Origin: Albimonas sp036154955
GTDB taxonomy: Bacteria > Pseudomonadota > Alphaproteobacteria > Rhodobacterales > Rhodobacteraceae
Assembly (NCBI GenBank): GCA_036154955.1
Contig: JAYZWL010000041.1
Span: 18,207 to 82,206 of the forward strand
Reading direction: 5' to 3'
DNA: 64,000 nt
Part shown: piece after piece, positions 1-8,502 of the stretch
Layout of the letters: each line of letters opens with the position of its first letter
Position numbering within the stretch: position 1 is the stretch's first letter
Made by a program: the position numbers and the translations under genes
Notes under the pieces: model-generated
Databases searched by the model: none
Told to the model about the DNA's origin: nothing
Seen by the model: the letters and a program-made list of their open reading frames with translations, nothing else

Positions 1-1
1 G

Positions 2-1261
2 CCGGGCGACGCGCTCGACTGGCTGGAGCGGCGGGCGAAGGACCTGCCCTCCGCGCAGGGCGCCCTGCTGAGCGCGCGCGCGCTGCTGAGCGCCGAGCGC
101 CCGGAAGGCGCCGCGGCCCGGGTCGAAGAGCTGCTGCGCGACCCCGACGCCGGCCCGCAGGCCTGGCTGATCACCGCCGCCGCCCGGGCCTGGGGCGGCG
201 GACGCGGGCTGGCCGCCGCGACGCTGCGCGAGGGGCTGGACCTGCATCCTCGGTCCGAGGCGCTGTGGCTGGCGCTGGCCCGGCTCGAAACCGGCGAGCG
301 GCGGCGCGAGGCGCTGACCAGCGGCGCGGCGGCCGACCCGGTCTCCGCCCCGCTGCGCGCGGCGCTGGCCCATGCGCAGTTCGACCTCGGCGCGCCGGGG
401 GCCGCGGCGGCGAGCTTCGCGGAGGCCTTCGCGCTCGCCCCCGGCTCCGCGCGCGACCGGGCGGCGGCTTCGGTGGCGCTGGTGGATTCGGGCGGCAAGC
501 TGGATCTGGCGCTGGCCCATGCCCGCTTCGCCCGCGCCGCGGATCCCGATTCCGCCTGGGGCGCCGACGCGCTGGGGCAGGCGCTGCTGGCCCTGGGCGA
601 CGTCGACGCGGCCGAGCCGGAATTGAGGCTGGCGGTGGAGCGGGCCGGCGTCCGCGACCTGGCGGCGCATCTGCACCTGGCCCGGCTGCTGGCCGCCCGG
701 GGCGAGGCCGGCCCCGCCTCGCGCGCCGCGCTGCGCGCGCTGGGCGGGCGGCTGGCGGCGCATCAGCAGACGGAGGCGGAATCGCTGCTGCGTCTGGCCG
801 AGTCCGCGAACCGGGTCGAGACCACGCTGCGCGCGATGAGCCCGCAGGGGCCCGGCTCGTCGCTGGGCGCGCTGATCCTGAACGAGACGGAGGACGGGCT
901 GACCCTCGACCTCGCCGCCATCGGCCTGCCGGAGGGGGTGGCGATGGCCACGCTGGCGCCGCGGCCGGAATGCGCGGCGCCGGAGATCTGGTCCGCCGCC
1001 AAGTCGCAGGGCGCCGTGGACCTGGGCCTGGGCCTGCGGCTGACCGATCCGGCGGAGGCGCTGGCGCGGTTCGCGGGCCAGGGCGAGGCCACGGAGCCGG
1101 AGGAGGCGATGCCCGATTTCCTGGTCGCCGCCGGCGGCATCGCGGCGGTGACCGCGAAGGCGCCGTCGCGCAGCATCGCCCAGATGCGCGGCCGCGCGAT
1201 CCTGCTGCGGCCGGAGGGGCGGCCGGACGCGCCGCCCTTCGCCTGCGCCGTCATCCCCTGA
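2..1261 (+). CDS. TPR-like protein, C-terminal part (start lies left of the window)
   Basis: The reading frame is open from the left edge of the window to a TGA at 1259-1261, so the N-terminus is missing. The visible 419 residues are rich in Ala, Leu and Arg and show degenerate helical repeats of TPR type, for example ALAHARFARAADPDSAWGA followed by ALGQALLALGDVDAAEPEL. The last 130 or so residues look like a separate domain of mixed strands that I do not recognise. The gene converges on gatA, and a GC-rich hairpin lies between the stops. The precise function is unknown. A scaffold or protein-interaction role is inferred only from the TPR-like repeats. Confidence 0.6.
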   Translation, partial: PGDALDWLERRAKDLPSAQGALLSARALLSAERPEGAAARVEELLRDPDAGPQAWLITAAARAWGGGRGLAAATLREGLDLHPRSEALWLALARLETGERRREALTSGAAADPVSAPLRAALAHAQFDLGAPGAAAASFAEAFALAPGSARDRAAASVALVDSGGKLDLALAHARFARAADPDSAWGADALGQALLALGDVDAAEPELRLAVERAGVRDLAAHLHLARLLAARGEAGPASRAALRALGGRLAAHQQTEAESLLRLAESANRVETTLRAMSPQGPGSSLGALILNETEDGLTLDLAAIGLPEGVAMATLAPRPECAAPEIWSAAKSQGAVDLGLGLRLTDPAEALARFAGQGEATEPEEAMPDFLVAAGGIAAVTAKAPSRSIAQMRGRAILLRPEGRPDAPPFACAVIP

Positions 1262-1292
1262 GCGGGCCCTCGCCGCCGTCGGCGGGCCCCGC
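1262..1292. terminator. GC-rich hairpin between convergent genes
   Basis: An imperfect inverted repeat sits between the stop of the TPR-like gene and the stop of gatA. Outer arms gcgggccc and gggccccgc enclose an inner gccg/cggc stem. There is no clear T-run on either side, so it may be a weak bidirectional terminator or only a GC-rich palindrome. Confidence 0.3.
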
Positions 1293-1322
1293 GGCCGAGG
1301 CGGCGCGTTCAGTCCCGGGGGC

Positions 1323-2813
1323 TTACCACCAGCGGTCGGGACGGGCCGTGAAGCCCGCGGCGCGCTCCATCGCATAGGCGATGTCGAGCATCTCCGCCTC
1401 GCCCCAGGGCTTGCCGATCAGCTGCAGGCCCAGCGGCAGCCCGTCATGGTCCACGCCCGCGGGCACCGACACGCCCGGCAGCCCGGCCAGGTTCACCGTC
1501 ACCGTGAACACGTCGTTGAGATACATCTTCACCGGGTCCGCGTCCGCCATCTCGCCCAGCCCGAAGGCGGCCGAGGGCGTGGCGGGGGTCAGGATCGCGT
1601 CGACCGTCTCGAAGGCCTGCTCGAAGTCGCGCTTGATCAGCGTCCGGACTTTCTGGGCGCGCAGGTAGTAGGCGTCGTAGTAGCCCGCCGACAGCACGAA
1701 GGCGCCCATCATCACCCGGCGCTGGACCTCGGCGCCGAACCCCTCGGCGCGGGTCTTCTCATAAAGGTCGGTGATCCCGTCGGCCGCGCCCAGCGCCGCC
1801 CGGCGCCCGAAACGCACGCCGTCGTAGCGGGCGAGGTTGGACGACGCCTCCGCCGGCGCGATCACGTAATAGACCGGCAGCGCGTATTTGGTGTGGGGCA
1901 GGGAGATGTCGACGATCTCCGCGCCCGCGTCGCGCAGCATGTCGGCGCCCTTGGCCCACAGCGCGTCGATGTCGGCGGGCATCCCCTCCATCCGGTATTC
2001 CGCCGGAATGCCGATGCGCTTGCCGCGGATGTCGCCGGTCAGCATCGCCTCGAAATCCGGGACCGCCAGCTCGGCGGAGGTGGAGTCCTTGGGGTCGAAC
2101 CCCGCCATCCCCTCCAGCATGATCGCCGCGTCGCGCACGGTCCTGGCCATCGGCCCCGCCTGGTCGAGCGAGGAGGCGAAGGCCACGATCCCCCAGCGCG
2201 AACACCGCCCGTAGGTCGGCTTCACGCCCACGATGCCGGTCAGCGCCGCGGGCTGGCGGATGGAGCCGCCGGTATCCGTGCCCGTGGCGCCCAGGCACAG
2301 GTCCGCCGCCACCGCCGCCGCCGACCCGCCCGACGATCCGCCCGGCGTCAGGTCGCGGTTCGAGCCGCGCGCCCGCCACGGGTTCACCGCCGGGCCGTAG
2401 CAGGAGGTTTCGTTGGACGAGCCCATGGCGAATTCGTCCATGTTCAGCTTGCCGACCATCACCGCGCCGCGGTCCCACAGGCGCTGGGTGACGGTGGATT
2501 CGTATTCGGGCTTGAACCCGGTCAGGATCTTCGACGCCGCCTGCGAGGCGACGCCCTGCGTGCAGAACAGGTCCTTGATCCCCAGCGGAATGCCGCAGAG
2601 CGACGGGGCGGCGTCGCCCTCCGCCGCCAGCCGCGCATCGGCGGCGGCGGCCATCTCGCGGGCCTTCTCCGGGGTCTTGGCGCAGACGGCGTTCAGCGGG
2701 CCCGCCGCCTCCACCGCGGCGAGGCAGGCCTCGGTCAGCTCCGCCGACGTGATGTCTTTCGCGCGCAGCCGGTCGCGGGCCTCGGCGATGGTCAGGCGGG
2801 TCAGGTCGGACAT
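1323..2813 (-). CDS. gatA: Asp-tRNA(Asn)/Glu-tRNA(Gln) amidotransferase subunit A
   Basis: GatA is the glutaminase/amidase subunit of the GatCAB transamidase, which converts misacylated Glu-tRNA(Gln) or Asp-tRNA(Asn) to the correct amidated form. The 496-residue protein has the full amidase signature. Lys80 lies in GIPLGIKDLF, the cis-Ser160 in PGGSSGGSAAA, and the nucleophile Ser184 in DTGGSIRQPA. The spacing between the two serines (24 residues) is the one known for GatA. The length is normal for the family. The ATG at 2813 lies 76 bp downstream of the gatC stop, so gatC and gatA are likely one transcript. gatB is not in this window. Confidence 0.97.
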   Translation of the reverse strand: MSDLTRLTIAEARDRLRAKDITSAELTEACLAAVEAAGPLNAVCAKTPEKAREMAAAADARLAAEGDAAPSLCGIPLGIKDLFCTQGVASQAASKILTGFKPEYESTVTQRLWDRGAVMVGKLNMDEFAMGSSNETSCYGPAVNPWRARGSNRDLTPGGSSGGSAAAVAADLCLGATGTDTGGSIRQPAALTGIVGVKPTYGRCSRWGIVAFASSLDQAGPMARTVRDAAIMLEGMAGFDPKDSTSAELAVPDFEAMLTGDIRGKRIGIPAEYRMEGMPADIDALWAKGADMLRDAGAEIVDISLPHTKYALPVYYVIAPAEASSNLARYDGVRFGRRAALGAADGITDLYEKTRAEGFGAEVQRRVMMGAFVLSAGYYDAYYLRAQKVRTLIKRDFEQAFETVDAILTPATPSAAFGLGEMADADPVKMYLNDVFTVTVNLAGLPGVSVPAGVDHDGLPLGLQLIGKPWGEAEMLDIAYAMERAAGFTARPDRWW

Positions 2814-2889
2814 GTCAGCGGGCCTCGGACGTGTGCGGGATCGGGCGTGTGCGGGATCGGAAAGGAGAGGGTCGGAGAAGCCCGCAGGC

Positions 2890-3177
2890 TCACTCGACGA
2901 CCTTGGGCACGGCGAAGAAGCCCTCGCGGGTGGCGGGGGCGTTGGCCAGCACCTTGTCGCGGATGCCGCCGTCGGTGATCTCGTCCGCGCGCCGGCGCAG
3001 GGCCATGGGCGTGACCGAGGTCATCGGCTCGACCCCGTCGACATTCACCTGATTGAGCTGCTCCACCCAGTCGAGGATGCCGGAAAGCTCGGCGGCGATC
3101 CGGTCGAGCTCGCTCTCGTCGACGCGGATGCGGGCGAGATGGGCGACGCGGGCGGCGGTGGCCTTGTCGATGGACAT
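2890..3177 (-). CDS. gatC: Asp-tRNA(Asn)/Glu-tRNA(Gln) amidotransferase subunit C
   Basis: GatC is the small subunit that wraps around GatA and helps hold it to GatB. The 95-residue product begins MSIDKATAARVAHLARI and contains the family patterns VAHLARI near the N-terminus, LSGILDWVEQLNQVN in the middle, and the GVEPMTSV segment. It lies directly upstream of gatA on the same strand, as is usual in alphaproteobacteria. The length matches the family. Confidence 0.95.
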   Translation of the reverse strand: MSIDKATAARVAHLARIRVDESELDRIAAELSGILDWVEQLNQVNVDGVEPMTSVTPMALRRRADEITDGGIRDKVLANAPATREGFFAVPKVVE

Positions 3178-3255
3178 GGGCGCGGGTCTCCGGCGGCTGC
3201 GGGCGGTCCTGGGGGCGATCTTGAGTGCGGGCGGGCGACGTTTCCGCCCCGCGGC

Positions 3256-3975
3256 TTATCCCGCCGTCCGGTCCCGCGCAAGCCGGCCGGCCGGGATCAG
3301 GCCGGTCCCCGGCGCGCCATGGCGCACGAAGGTGACCGCCAGCACCCCCAGAAGCGCGCCGTTCAGCAGGTGCCAGGCCCAGTGCGTGCCCGATGGAAAC
3401 GCCTCGCAGATCGCGCCGGACTGGTCGTCGAGCGTGCGGAAGGCCAGCGACATGGCGAAAAGCGCGGCGGCCACCGCCAGCCCCGGCCAGCTGTCATGGG
3501 CGGCGAGCGCGAGGCCGGTGGCGAAGGCCACCAGCACCAGGAAGGTCGGCACATAGCCGATGGAGCCGTTGAGCGGCCCCAGCGCCGGCAGCAGCCACGC
3601 CCCCAGCCCGGCCGAGACCGGCAGGAACATCGCCGCCTTGATCATCCCCGCCCAGGCCGGCAGGCCGATATAGCGGACCACGGCGAGATGCAGGTAGAGC
3701 AGGATGAAGATCATGATCGGCAGCACGTCCGCCGTTCCCGCCCAGCGCTGCGCGAAGGTGTGGAACAGGAACGAGCCGATGCCGATGGCCACCAGGTTGA
3801 CGACCAGCGCCCGCACCGCCCAGTCGCCGTCCCGCCCGGCGCGCCGCGCCATCGTCCAGGCGGCCAGGGCGGCCAGCAGGAAGGCGGCGTTGGACACGGC
3901 GTTCAGCGGCTCGGCCCAGAAGGCAGGGCTCATCCGCTCGCAATAGGCGTCCACCGAGGCCCAGAGGTTGTTCAC
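3256..3975 (-). CDS. ceramidase-family integral membrane hydrolase
   Basis: This is a polytopic membrane protein of the alkaline ceramidase family. Members are zinc-dependent amide hydrolases acting on ceramide-like lipids, though many bacterial members are uncharacterised. The expected metal-site residues are visible: Ser68 and His72 in GSFLFHT, Asp83 in GTADVLP, and His198/His202 in HWAWH. The N-terminal segment VDAYCERMSPAFWAEPLNA is typical of the family. This supports a GTG start at 3975 giving 239 residues, rather than the first internal ATG or a long upstream extension of non-membrane sequence. About seven hydrophobic segments follow. The substrate in this organism is not known. Confidence 0.8.
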   Translation of the reverse strand: MNNLWASVDAYCERMSPAFWAEPLNAVSNAAFLLAALAAWTMARRAGRDGDWAVRALVVNLVAIGIGSFLFHTFAQRWAGTADVLPIMIFILLYLHLAVVRYIGLPAWAGMIKAAMFLPVSAGLGAWLLPALGPLNGSIGYVPTFLVLVAFATGLALAAHDSWPGLAVAAALFAMSLAFRTLDDQSGAICEAFPSGTHWAWHLLNGALLGVLAVTFVRHGAPGTGLIPAGRLARDRTAG

Positions 3976-4327
3976 CGCCGCTCTCCCGTTCCGCGCGGCC
4001 GGATCGCCGCGCCTCGCCGTCGCTCGCGCCGTCGCCGCCCTGACGTCCGCCGGCCGCATCAAGCGCGAGGCAGTCTCACATGGCAACAGGGCGGCTGTAT
4101 ACAATAGTGTCGCGCCGGGTTTTCCGTTCTGCGGAAGCGTCGGGGGATCCGCCGGACGGCGGCCCGCGAATCCCGCGCCCGGCCTTTCAATCCGCGCACG
4201 CCTGCGGCAGAACCTTGGGCGACGCGCCGCCGTCGCCGGCGACGCGCGGCCCCCGCGCGCCACGCGCGCGCGCCACGCGCCGGATCCGCCGGAGGGGGCG
4301 GGGCGACGACACCGGGAGGAGACCCGC
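3976..4327. promoter_or_regulatory. divergent intergenic region with possible promoter
   Basis: This 352-bp gap separates two divergent genes. Most of it is GC-rich and unremarkable. It contains the AT-rich element TATACAAT at 4098-4105, which resembles a -10 box for the rightward gene. No convincing -35 partner was found. TGTATACA within it is palindromic, so it could serve either strand. Confidence 0.3.
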
Positions 4328-5011
4328 ATGAAGATCACTTGGCTCGGCCATTCCAGCTTCCGCATCGAGATCGCCGATCAGGTCCTGCTCGTGGACCCGT
4401 GGCTGCGCGGCAACCCGATGTTCGACGAATCGAACTTCGACGCCGCCATCGCCGGCGCGAACGCCATCCTGCTGTCGCACGGCCATGGCGACCATGCCGG
4501 CAACGCGGTGGAGATCGCCAAGGCCACCGGCGCCAAGCTGGTCGGCGGCTACGAGCTGGTTGGGTATTTCGCCGAGAAGGAGGGGGTCGAGGCCGTCGGC
4601 TTCAACCTCGGCGGCACGGTCACGCTGGGCGGGGTCGAGGTGACCATGGTCGGCGCCCGCCATTCGTCCTCCTTCCCCGGGCTGGGCTATGCGGGGACCG
4701 AGGCCGGCTTCATGATCGCGGGCGAGGGCAAGACGATCTATTTCTCCGGCGACACCGACGTCATGGCCGACATGGGCGTCTACCAGGCCCTGCACGCGCC
4801 CGAGATCGGGATCCTCAGCTGCGGCGGCCACTTCACCATGGACATGAAGCGGGCGGCCTACGCGGCCAAGACCTTCTTCGATTTCAAGACGGTGATCCCC
4901 TGCCACTACAGGACCTTCCCGCTGCTGGCCCAGGACGCCGAGGTCCTCAAGGCCGGCCTGCCGGGGGTCGACGTGATCGAACCCGAGGTGATGGGCGCCA
5001 TCGAGCTCTGA
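4328..5011 (+). CDS. UPF0173 family metal-dependent hydrolase
   Basis: This is a metallo-beta-lactamase-fold protein of 227 residues. The HxHxDH metal motif is at residues 51-56 (LLSHGHGDHAGN). Further ligand-like segments are GARHSSSF, YFSGDTDVM and VIPCHYRTFP. The start MKITWLGHSSFRIE is typical for the UPF0173 group, and a GGGAGGAG ribosome site lies 8 bases upstream of the ATG. Members of the family are soluble hydrolases of unknown substrate. A perfect terminator hairpin follows the gene. Confidence 0.9.
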   Translation: MKITWLGHSSFRIEIADQVLLVDPWLRGNPMFDESNFDAAIAGANAILLSHGHGDHAGNAVEIAKATGAKLVGGYELVGYFAEKEGVEAVGFNLGGTVTLGGVEVTMVGARHSSSFPGLGYAGTEAGFMIAGEGKTIYFSGDTDVMADMGVYQALHAPEIGILSCGGHFTMDMKRAAYAAKTFFDFKTVIPCHYRTFPLLAQDAEVLKAGLPGVDVIEPEVMGAIEL

Positions 5012-5053
5012 GCGGCCGCGCTCCCCGAGACGGGGACCGCTGAGGCCGACGCG

Positions 5054-5087
5054 AACGGCCCCGGACGCAGGTCCGGGGCCGTTCGTT
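5054..5087 (+). terminator. intrinsic terminator after the UPF0173 gene
   Basis: A perfect 13-bp stem pairs aacggccccggac at 5054-5066 with gtccggggccgtt at 5071-5083. The loop is GCAG, and cgttt follows. It lies 43 bp downstream of the stop codon. Confidence 0.75.
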
Positions 5088-5100
5088 TCCGAAGGCCGGG

Positions 5101-5600
5101 GCGGGGCGGCGGCTGAACGGGCCGAGCGCCGCGGCCAGCCCGAAGGCCCAGGCCGAGGGCGGCGGCGCCCCGCCATGCCCGTCTGCGTCGTCGACATGCG
5201 CCCGCGCCCTCTCCAGCGTCGCCGGAAGCGCGAAGTCGAAGGTGATCCGGGTCGATGCTGCGCCAGCCGACATACAGCCCCGGCGTCGCGTCCCGGCGCT
5301 GGGCGGCGACCACGCCGTCGGTCAGGTCGCCCAGCCCGCCGGAGCGGGAGGCGAGCGACTCGAAGCGCGCGCCGCCGGGGCGGGCGCGCAGGCGTCGTCC
5401 CGATAGGCGAACGCGCCGGTCTCGCCGTTGAGCATGGCGTCGCTGTCGGGATGCGCCTCGAACGCGGCGGCGGGCGCGGCGGCGGGAATCGGATCGGACA
5501 GGCATGGCGTTCGCCCGGGGTCGTCTATGTCCGGTCCTTGCCCTCCGATCGGGGAAAGTCGGCGACTGAAACCCGCTGCGTTTCGATCCGCGCGCTCGCC
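5101..5600 (-). pseudogene. decayed gene for a secreted protein resembling PEP-CTERM/VPLPA-type proteins
   Basis: No intact frame fits, but recognisable protein-like segments run on the minus strand in three successive frames. Going downstream they are DSDAMLNGETGAFAYRDDAC, then GGLGDLTDGVVAAQRRDA with LYVGWRSIDP, then ITFDFALPATLERARAHVDD with ADGHGGAPPP. The frame changes fall after the Cys-rich point near 5380 and after IDP near 5250. From memory, 'LTDGV ... YVGW..(I/N)DP(T)ITFDF ... VDDADG.GG' is a pattern of exported proteins with C-terminal sorting tails. The remainder (SAWAFGLAAALGPFSRR) could be a damaged tail. I infer a frameshifted remnant. Sequencing error is the alternative. Confidence 0.4.
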
Positions 5601-5756
5601 GTTCATGCGGCGGGGGCCGCGCGACCACCCGCCCGAGGGCCGAGGCGCCGCGCCCGCGCGGCGCGGAACGCGGGCGCCCGGCGGCGCCGGGCACGGGCGG
5701 CGCCCGCGCGCCCTCCGCCGGTTCCCGCTCGGTTCGCCCCGGCCGGGCGCGCGCCC

Positions 5757-6227
5757 TCAGCCCGTCCGGCGGGCGGCGAAGAAGGCGCGCAGCAGGGCCG
5801 CGCAATCGGCCTCGGCGATGCCGGAATAGACCTCGGGCGCATGATGGGCCTGGGGATGGGCGAAGACCCGCGCGCCATGGTCGACCCCGCCGGATTTGGG
5901 ATCGGCCGCGCCGTAGTAGATCCGCCCGATCCGCGCCGCGGCGATGGCGCCGGCGCACATGGCGCAGGGCTCCAGCGTCACCCACAGGTCGAGGCCGGGC
6001 AGACGCTCCGACCCCAGCAGGGCGCAGGCGTCGCGGATGACGAGGATCTCCGCATGGGCGGTGGGATCCGCCAGCTCCCGCGTGCGGTTGCCGGCGCGGG
6101 CCAGCACCCGGCCGTCCGCCGGGTCGACCAACGCCGCGCCCACCGGCGTCTCCCCCCGCGCGGCGGCGGCGTGGGCCTCGTCCAGCGCCGCGTCCATGTG
6201 GGACAGGAAGCCCGGCCCGCCGGTCAT
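5757..6227 (-). CDS. tadA: tRNA-adenosine(34) deaminase TadA
   Basis: TadA converts A34 to inosine in the tRNA-Arg(ACG) anticodon. The 156-residue product carries the zinc deaminase motifs: HAE with His58 and catalytic Glu60 (PTAHAEILVI), and PCAMC with Cys88 and Cys91 (TLEPCAMCAGA). The downstream YGAADPKSGGV segment is typical for TadA. The start at 6227 overlaps the stop of the upstream acetyltransferase in an ATGA arrangement, which argues for this start over the internal Met at 6197. The two genes are probably co-translated. Confidence 0.93.
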   Translation of the reverse strand: MTGGPGFLSHMDAALDEAHAAAARGETPVGAALVDPADGRVLARAGNRTRELADPTAHAEILVIRDACALLGSERLPGLDLWVTLEPCAMCAGAIAAARIGRIYYGAADPKSGGVDHGARVFAHPQAHHAPEVYSGIAEADCAALLRAFFAARRTG

Positions 6228-6799
6228 GGCGCGAGCCGCAGGCGGTAGCGGCGCGTTTCCGCGGCGGCGGCGGACCCGGCCCCGGCCTCGGCCCCGACTT
6301 CGGGGGCGTCCATCGCCGCGAAGCCCACCCGCGCCAACAGCGCCGCGGCGCGCAGGTTGTCGGCATGGGCTACGGCCTCGATCTCCCGGCATACGCCCGC
6401 CGCCTCGCCCAACACCGCCTCCAGCGCCTCGCGGGCCAGGCCCTTGCCCCAGAATTCCGGGAGGAAGGCGAACGAGACCTCGATGGCGCCCCGCCCCTCC
6501 AGCACGCAGAACTGAAGGCCGGCGACCCCGGCGAAGGCGGGCGGAAGGGCGCCGCCGGCGCCGGCGCCGTCGTCCGCCGGGGCGGGCGCGATCTCCCACA
6601 CCCTCAGGCCGAAGCCATGGGCGGGCCAGTGGGCGGCGAAGGACAGGGCCCGGTCGAAGGCGAGCTCGGTCGTCCAGGCCCGGCGGCTTTCGGCCACGAA
6701 GCGGCCGACCTCGTCGCGGCCGAACAGGTCGGCGGCGTGCCGCGCGTCGCTGGCCCGGATCGGGCGGCCGGAGAGGCGGGCGGTGCGCAGGGCTGTCAT
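6224..6799 (-). CDS. GNAT family acetyltransferase (RimJ/RimL-like)
   Basis: The 191-residue protein has the layout of RimJ/RimL-type N-acetyltransferases. It starts with LRTARLSGRPIRASDA. A central IEVSFAFLPEFWGKGLAREAL segment includes the acetyl-CoA-binding loop (here FWGKGLA), and an AHADNLRAAALLARVGF segment lies near the C-terminus. The substrate cannot be deduced. The ATG at 6799 is the first in a region with family similarity. The frame extends further upstream only as unlikely Arg/Ala-rich sequence. The stop overlaps the tadA start. Confidence 0.8.
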   Translation of the reverse strand: MTALRTARLSGRPIRASDARHAADLFGRDEVGRFVAESRRAWTTELAFDRALSFAAHWPAHGFGLRVWEIAPAPADDGAGAGGALPPAFAGVAGLQFCVLEGRGAIEVSFAFLPEFWGKGLAREALEAVLGEAAGVCREIEAVAHADNLRAAALLARVGFAAMDAPEVGAEAGAGSAAAAETRRYRLRLAP

Positions 6800-6950
6800 G
6801 CTCCGCTTATCGCCGAAGCGCCGGCGGCGGCCAAGCGGGATGCGCGGGGCGCGCGCCCACGCCGCTGGCGGGCGGGCGCGCGTTCCGCCGGTCTCCTCCC
6901 GCGCCCCGCTTCCCGCTTCCCAGCGACGCCGCGCGGGACTATGAGGGCGC

Positions 6951-8339
6951 ATGAGCAAACCCGTCCCCCCGCGCGCCCCGCGCCGCCCCGCCCGAACCGA
7001 TGCGCGCCCCGATGCGGGCGCGCCCGCCGGCGCCGCCTCCGCGACCGGCGAGGCCGGAAGCGACGCGGGCAAGGGCGAGCGCCTCGCCCGCCGTCTCGCC
7101 CGCGCCGGCGTCGCCTCGCGCCGCGCCGCCGAAGCCATCATCGCCGAAGGGCGGGTGAAGGTGAACGGCGCGACCGTGGACAGCCCCGCGCTGAACGTGA
7201 CGCCGGCCGACCTGGTGGAGCTCGACGGCGCGCCCCTGGCCGCGCCGGAGCGGACCCGGATGTGGCGCTATCACAAGCCCGCGGGCCTGGTGACCTCCGA
7301 GGCGGACGAGAAGGGGCGGGCGACGGTGTTCGACAACCTGCCCGCCGACCTGCCGCGGGTGGTCTCGGTCGGGCGGCTCGACCTCAACTCCGAGGGCCTG
7401 CTGCTGCTGACCAACGACGGCGACCTGAAGCGCCGGCTGGAGCTGCCGTCCACCGGCTGGCTGCGCAAGTATCGGGTGCGGGTGTTCGGCGCGCCCGACG
7501 ACAAGGCGCTGGAGCCGCTGCGCAAGGGCATGGTGGTGGAGGGCGAGCGGTTTCAGCCGATGACCGCGACCGTGGACCGTCTGCAGGGCCGCAACGCCTG
7601 GCTGACCGTGTCCCTGCGCGAGGGCCGCAACCGCGAGGTGCGCCGGGCGCTGGGCGCGCTGGGCTTCGAGGTCAGCCGGCTGATCCGGGTCAGCTACGGG
7701 CCGTTCCTGCTGGGCGAGCTCGCGCCCGGCGAGGCGGAGGAGATCCGCCCCAAGGTGCTGCGCGACCAGCTCGGCCTCGGCCCCGCGCCGAAGGAGACGC
7801 GGGCGCCGGGCGCCGGCCTCGCCGCCGGGCGGACCGATCCGGCGGAGGAGGACGACGACGCCCCGCGCCGGCGTGGGAACGGCGGCGGAGGAGCGGGCGG
7901 CAGGCCCGCGCGCTCCGGCCCGCGCCTCGGCCCCGGCCGGCCGGGCTTGCCGAAGCCGGAAGAGCCGCGTCCCGCACGCGGCGGCCCCGGCCGGGCCGGA
8001 CAGGCGAAGGCGGGCCAGGGCAAGGCGGGGCTGGGCAAGGCGGGGCTGGGCGCCGCGAAACCCTCCGGCGCCCGGGCCGGAACCGGCTGGTCGGGCGGCG
8101 GCCCGCGCCGCGAGGAGGCGACGGAGGCCGACCGCGGGCCGCGCCGCTTCGGCGGCCGCGTCGCCTCGGGCGAGGGCGCGGGGGCCCCGCGCGGCGCCGG
8201 TCCGCGCGGCGCCGGGCCGCGCGATGGCGCGCCGACGCATGCCGGTCGCGGCCCGAAGCCGGGCGGAGGCAAGGGGCCGGGCACGCGCGGCGGACAGGGT
8301 GGGCGAAGCGGCGGGGGCGGCGGCGGCAAGCGCGGCTGA
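6951..8339 (+). CDS. rluB: RluB-type 23S rRNA pseudouridine synthase with long low-complexity tail
   Basis: An S4 RNA-binding domain (about residues 42-92, ERLARRLARAGVASRRAAE) is followed by an RsuA/RluB-type synthase domain. Catalytic Asp144 lies in SVGRLDLNSEGLLLLT, and the conserved YHKPAGLVTS and EGRNREVRR segments are present. The expected activity is uridine isomerisation in the 23S rRNA peptidyl-transferase region. RluE/RluF-like relatives cannot be excluded. Residues after about 285 form an Ala/Gly/Arg/Pro-rich, basic tail of about 175 residues with short repeats such as GKAGLGKAGLG. The N-terminal 40 residues are also low complexity. The core has normal family length. Confidence 0.88.
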   Translation: MSKPVPPRAPRRPARTDARPDAGAPAGAASATGEAGSDAGKGERLARRLARAGVASRRAAEAIIAEGRVKVNGATVDSPALNVTPADLVELDGAPLAAPERTRMWRYHKPAGLVTSEADEKGRATVFDNLPADLPRVVSVGRLDLNSEGLLLLTNDGDLKRRLELPSTGWLRKYRVRVFGAPDDKALEPLRKGMVVEGERFQPMTATVDRLQGRNAWLTVSLREGRNREVRRALGALGFEVSRLIRVSYGPFLLGELAPGEAEEIRPKVLRDQLGLGPAPKETRAPGAGLAAGRTDPAEEDDDAPRRRGNGGGGAGGRPARSGPRLGPGRPGLPKPEEPRPARGGPGRAGQAKAGQGKAGLGKAGLGAAKPSGARAGTGWSGGGPRREEATEADRGPRRFGGRVASGEGAGAPRGAGPRGAGPRDGAPTHAGRGPKPGGGKGPGTRGGQGGRSGGGGGGKRG

Positions 8340-8433
8340 TCCAGGCGTGACGGCGCGCCCGAGGCGCCTGTCGGCGAACCTTCGGGGCGCCGCGCCCGAC
8401 CGCTCGCACGCGCAGCCCCTTCGCCCGCGCAAG

Positions 8434-8472
8434 CCCCCTCCCCGACCCTCCCCCGCAAGCGGGGGAGGGAGG
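8434..8472. repeat. family B hairpin repeat, copy B1
   Basis: An 11-bp perfect stem, ccctcccccgc (8446-8456) with gcgggggaggg (8459-8469), has a two-base loop. It is preceded by a ccccctccccga lead-in. The same element recurs at 57.5 and 57.75 kb. Here it sits between two convergent genes and could act as a transcription end point. Confidence 0.7.
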
Positions 8473-8502
8473 CGCGGGCGGGCCTGTCGCGCCCATGGCG
8501 GT

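Noticed and set aside
1446..2978. A 510-residue plus-strand frame opposite gatA
   Set aside because: gatA has all catalytic residues on the other strand, and the frame has no protein-like pattern.
3976..4365. N-terminal extension of the ceramidase-family protein
   Set aside because: The frame continues upstream but is Arg/Pro/Ala-rich without membrane character, and it crosses the UPF0173 start region. The family N-terminus begins at VDAYCER.
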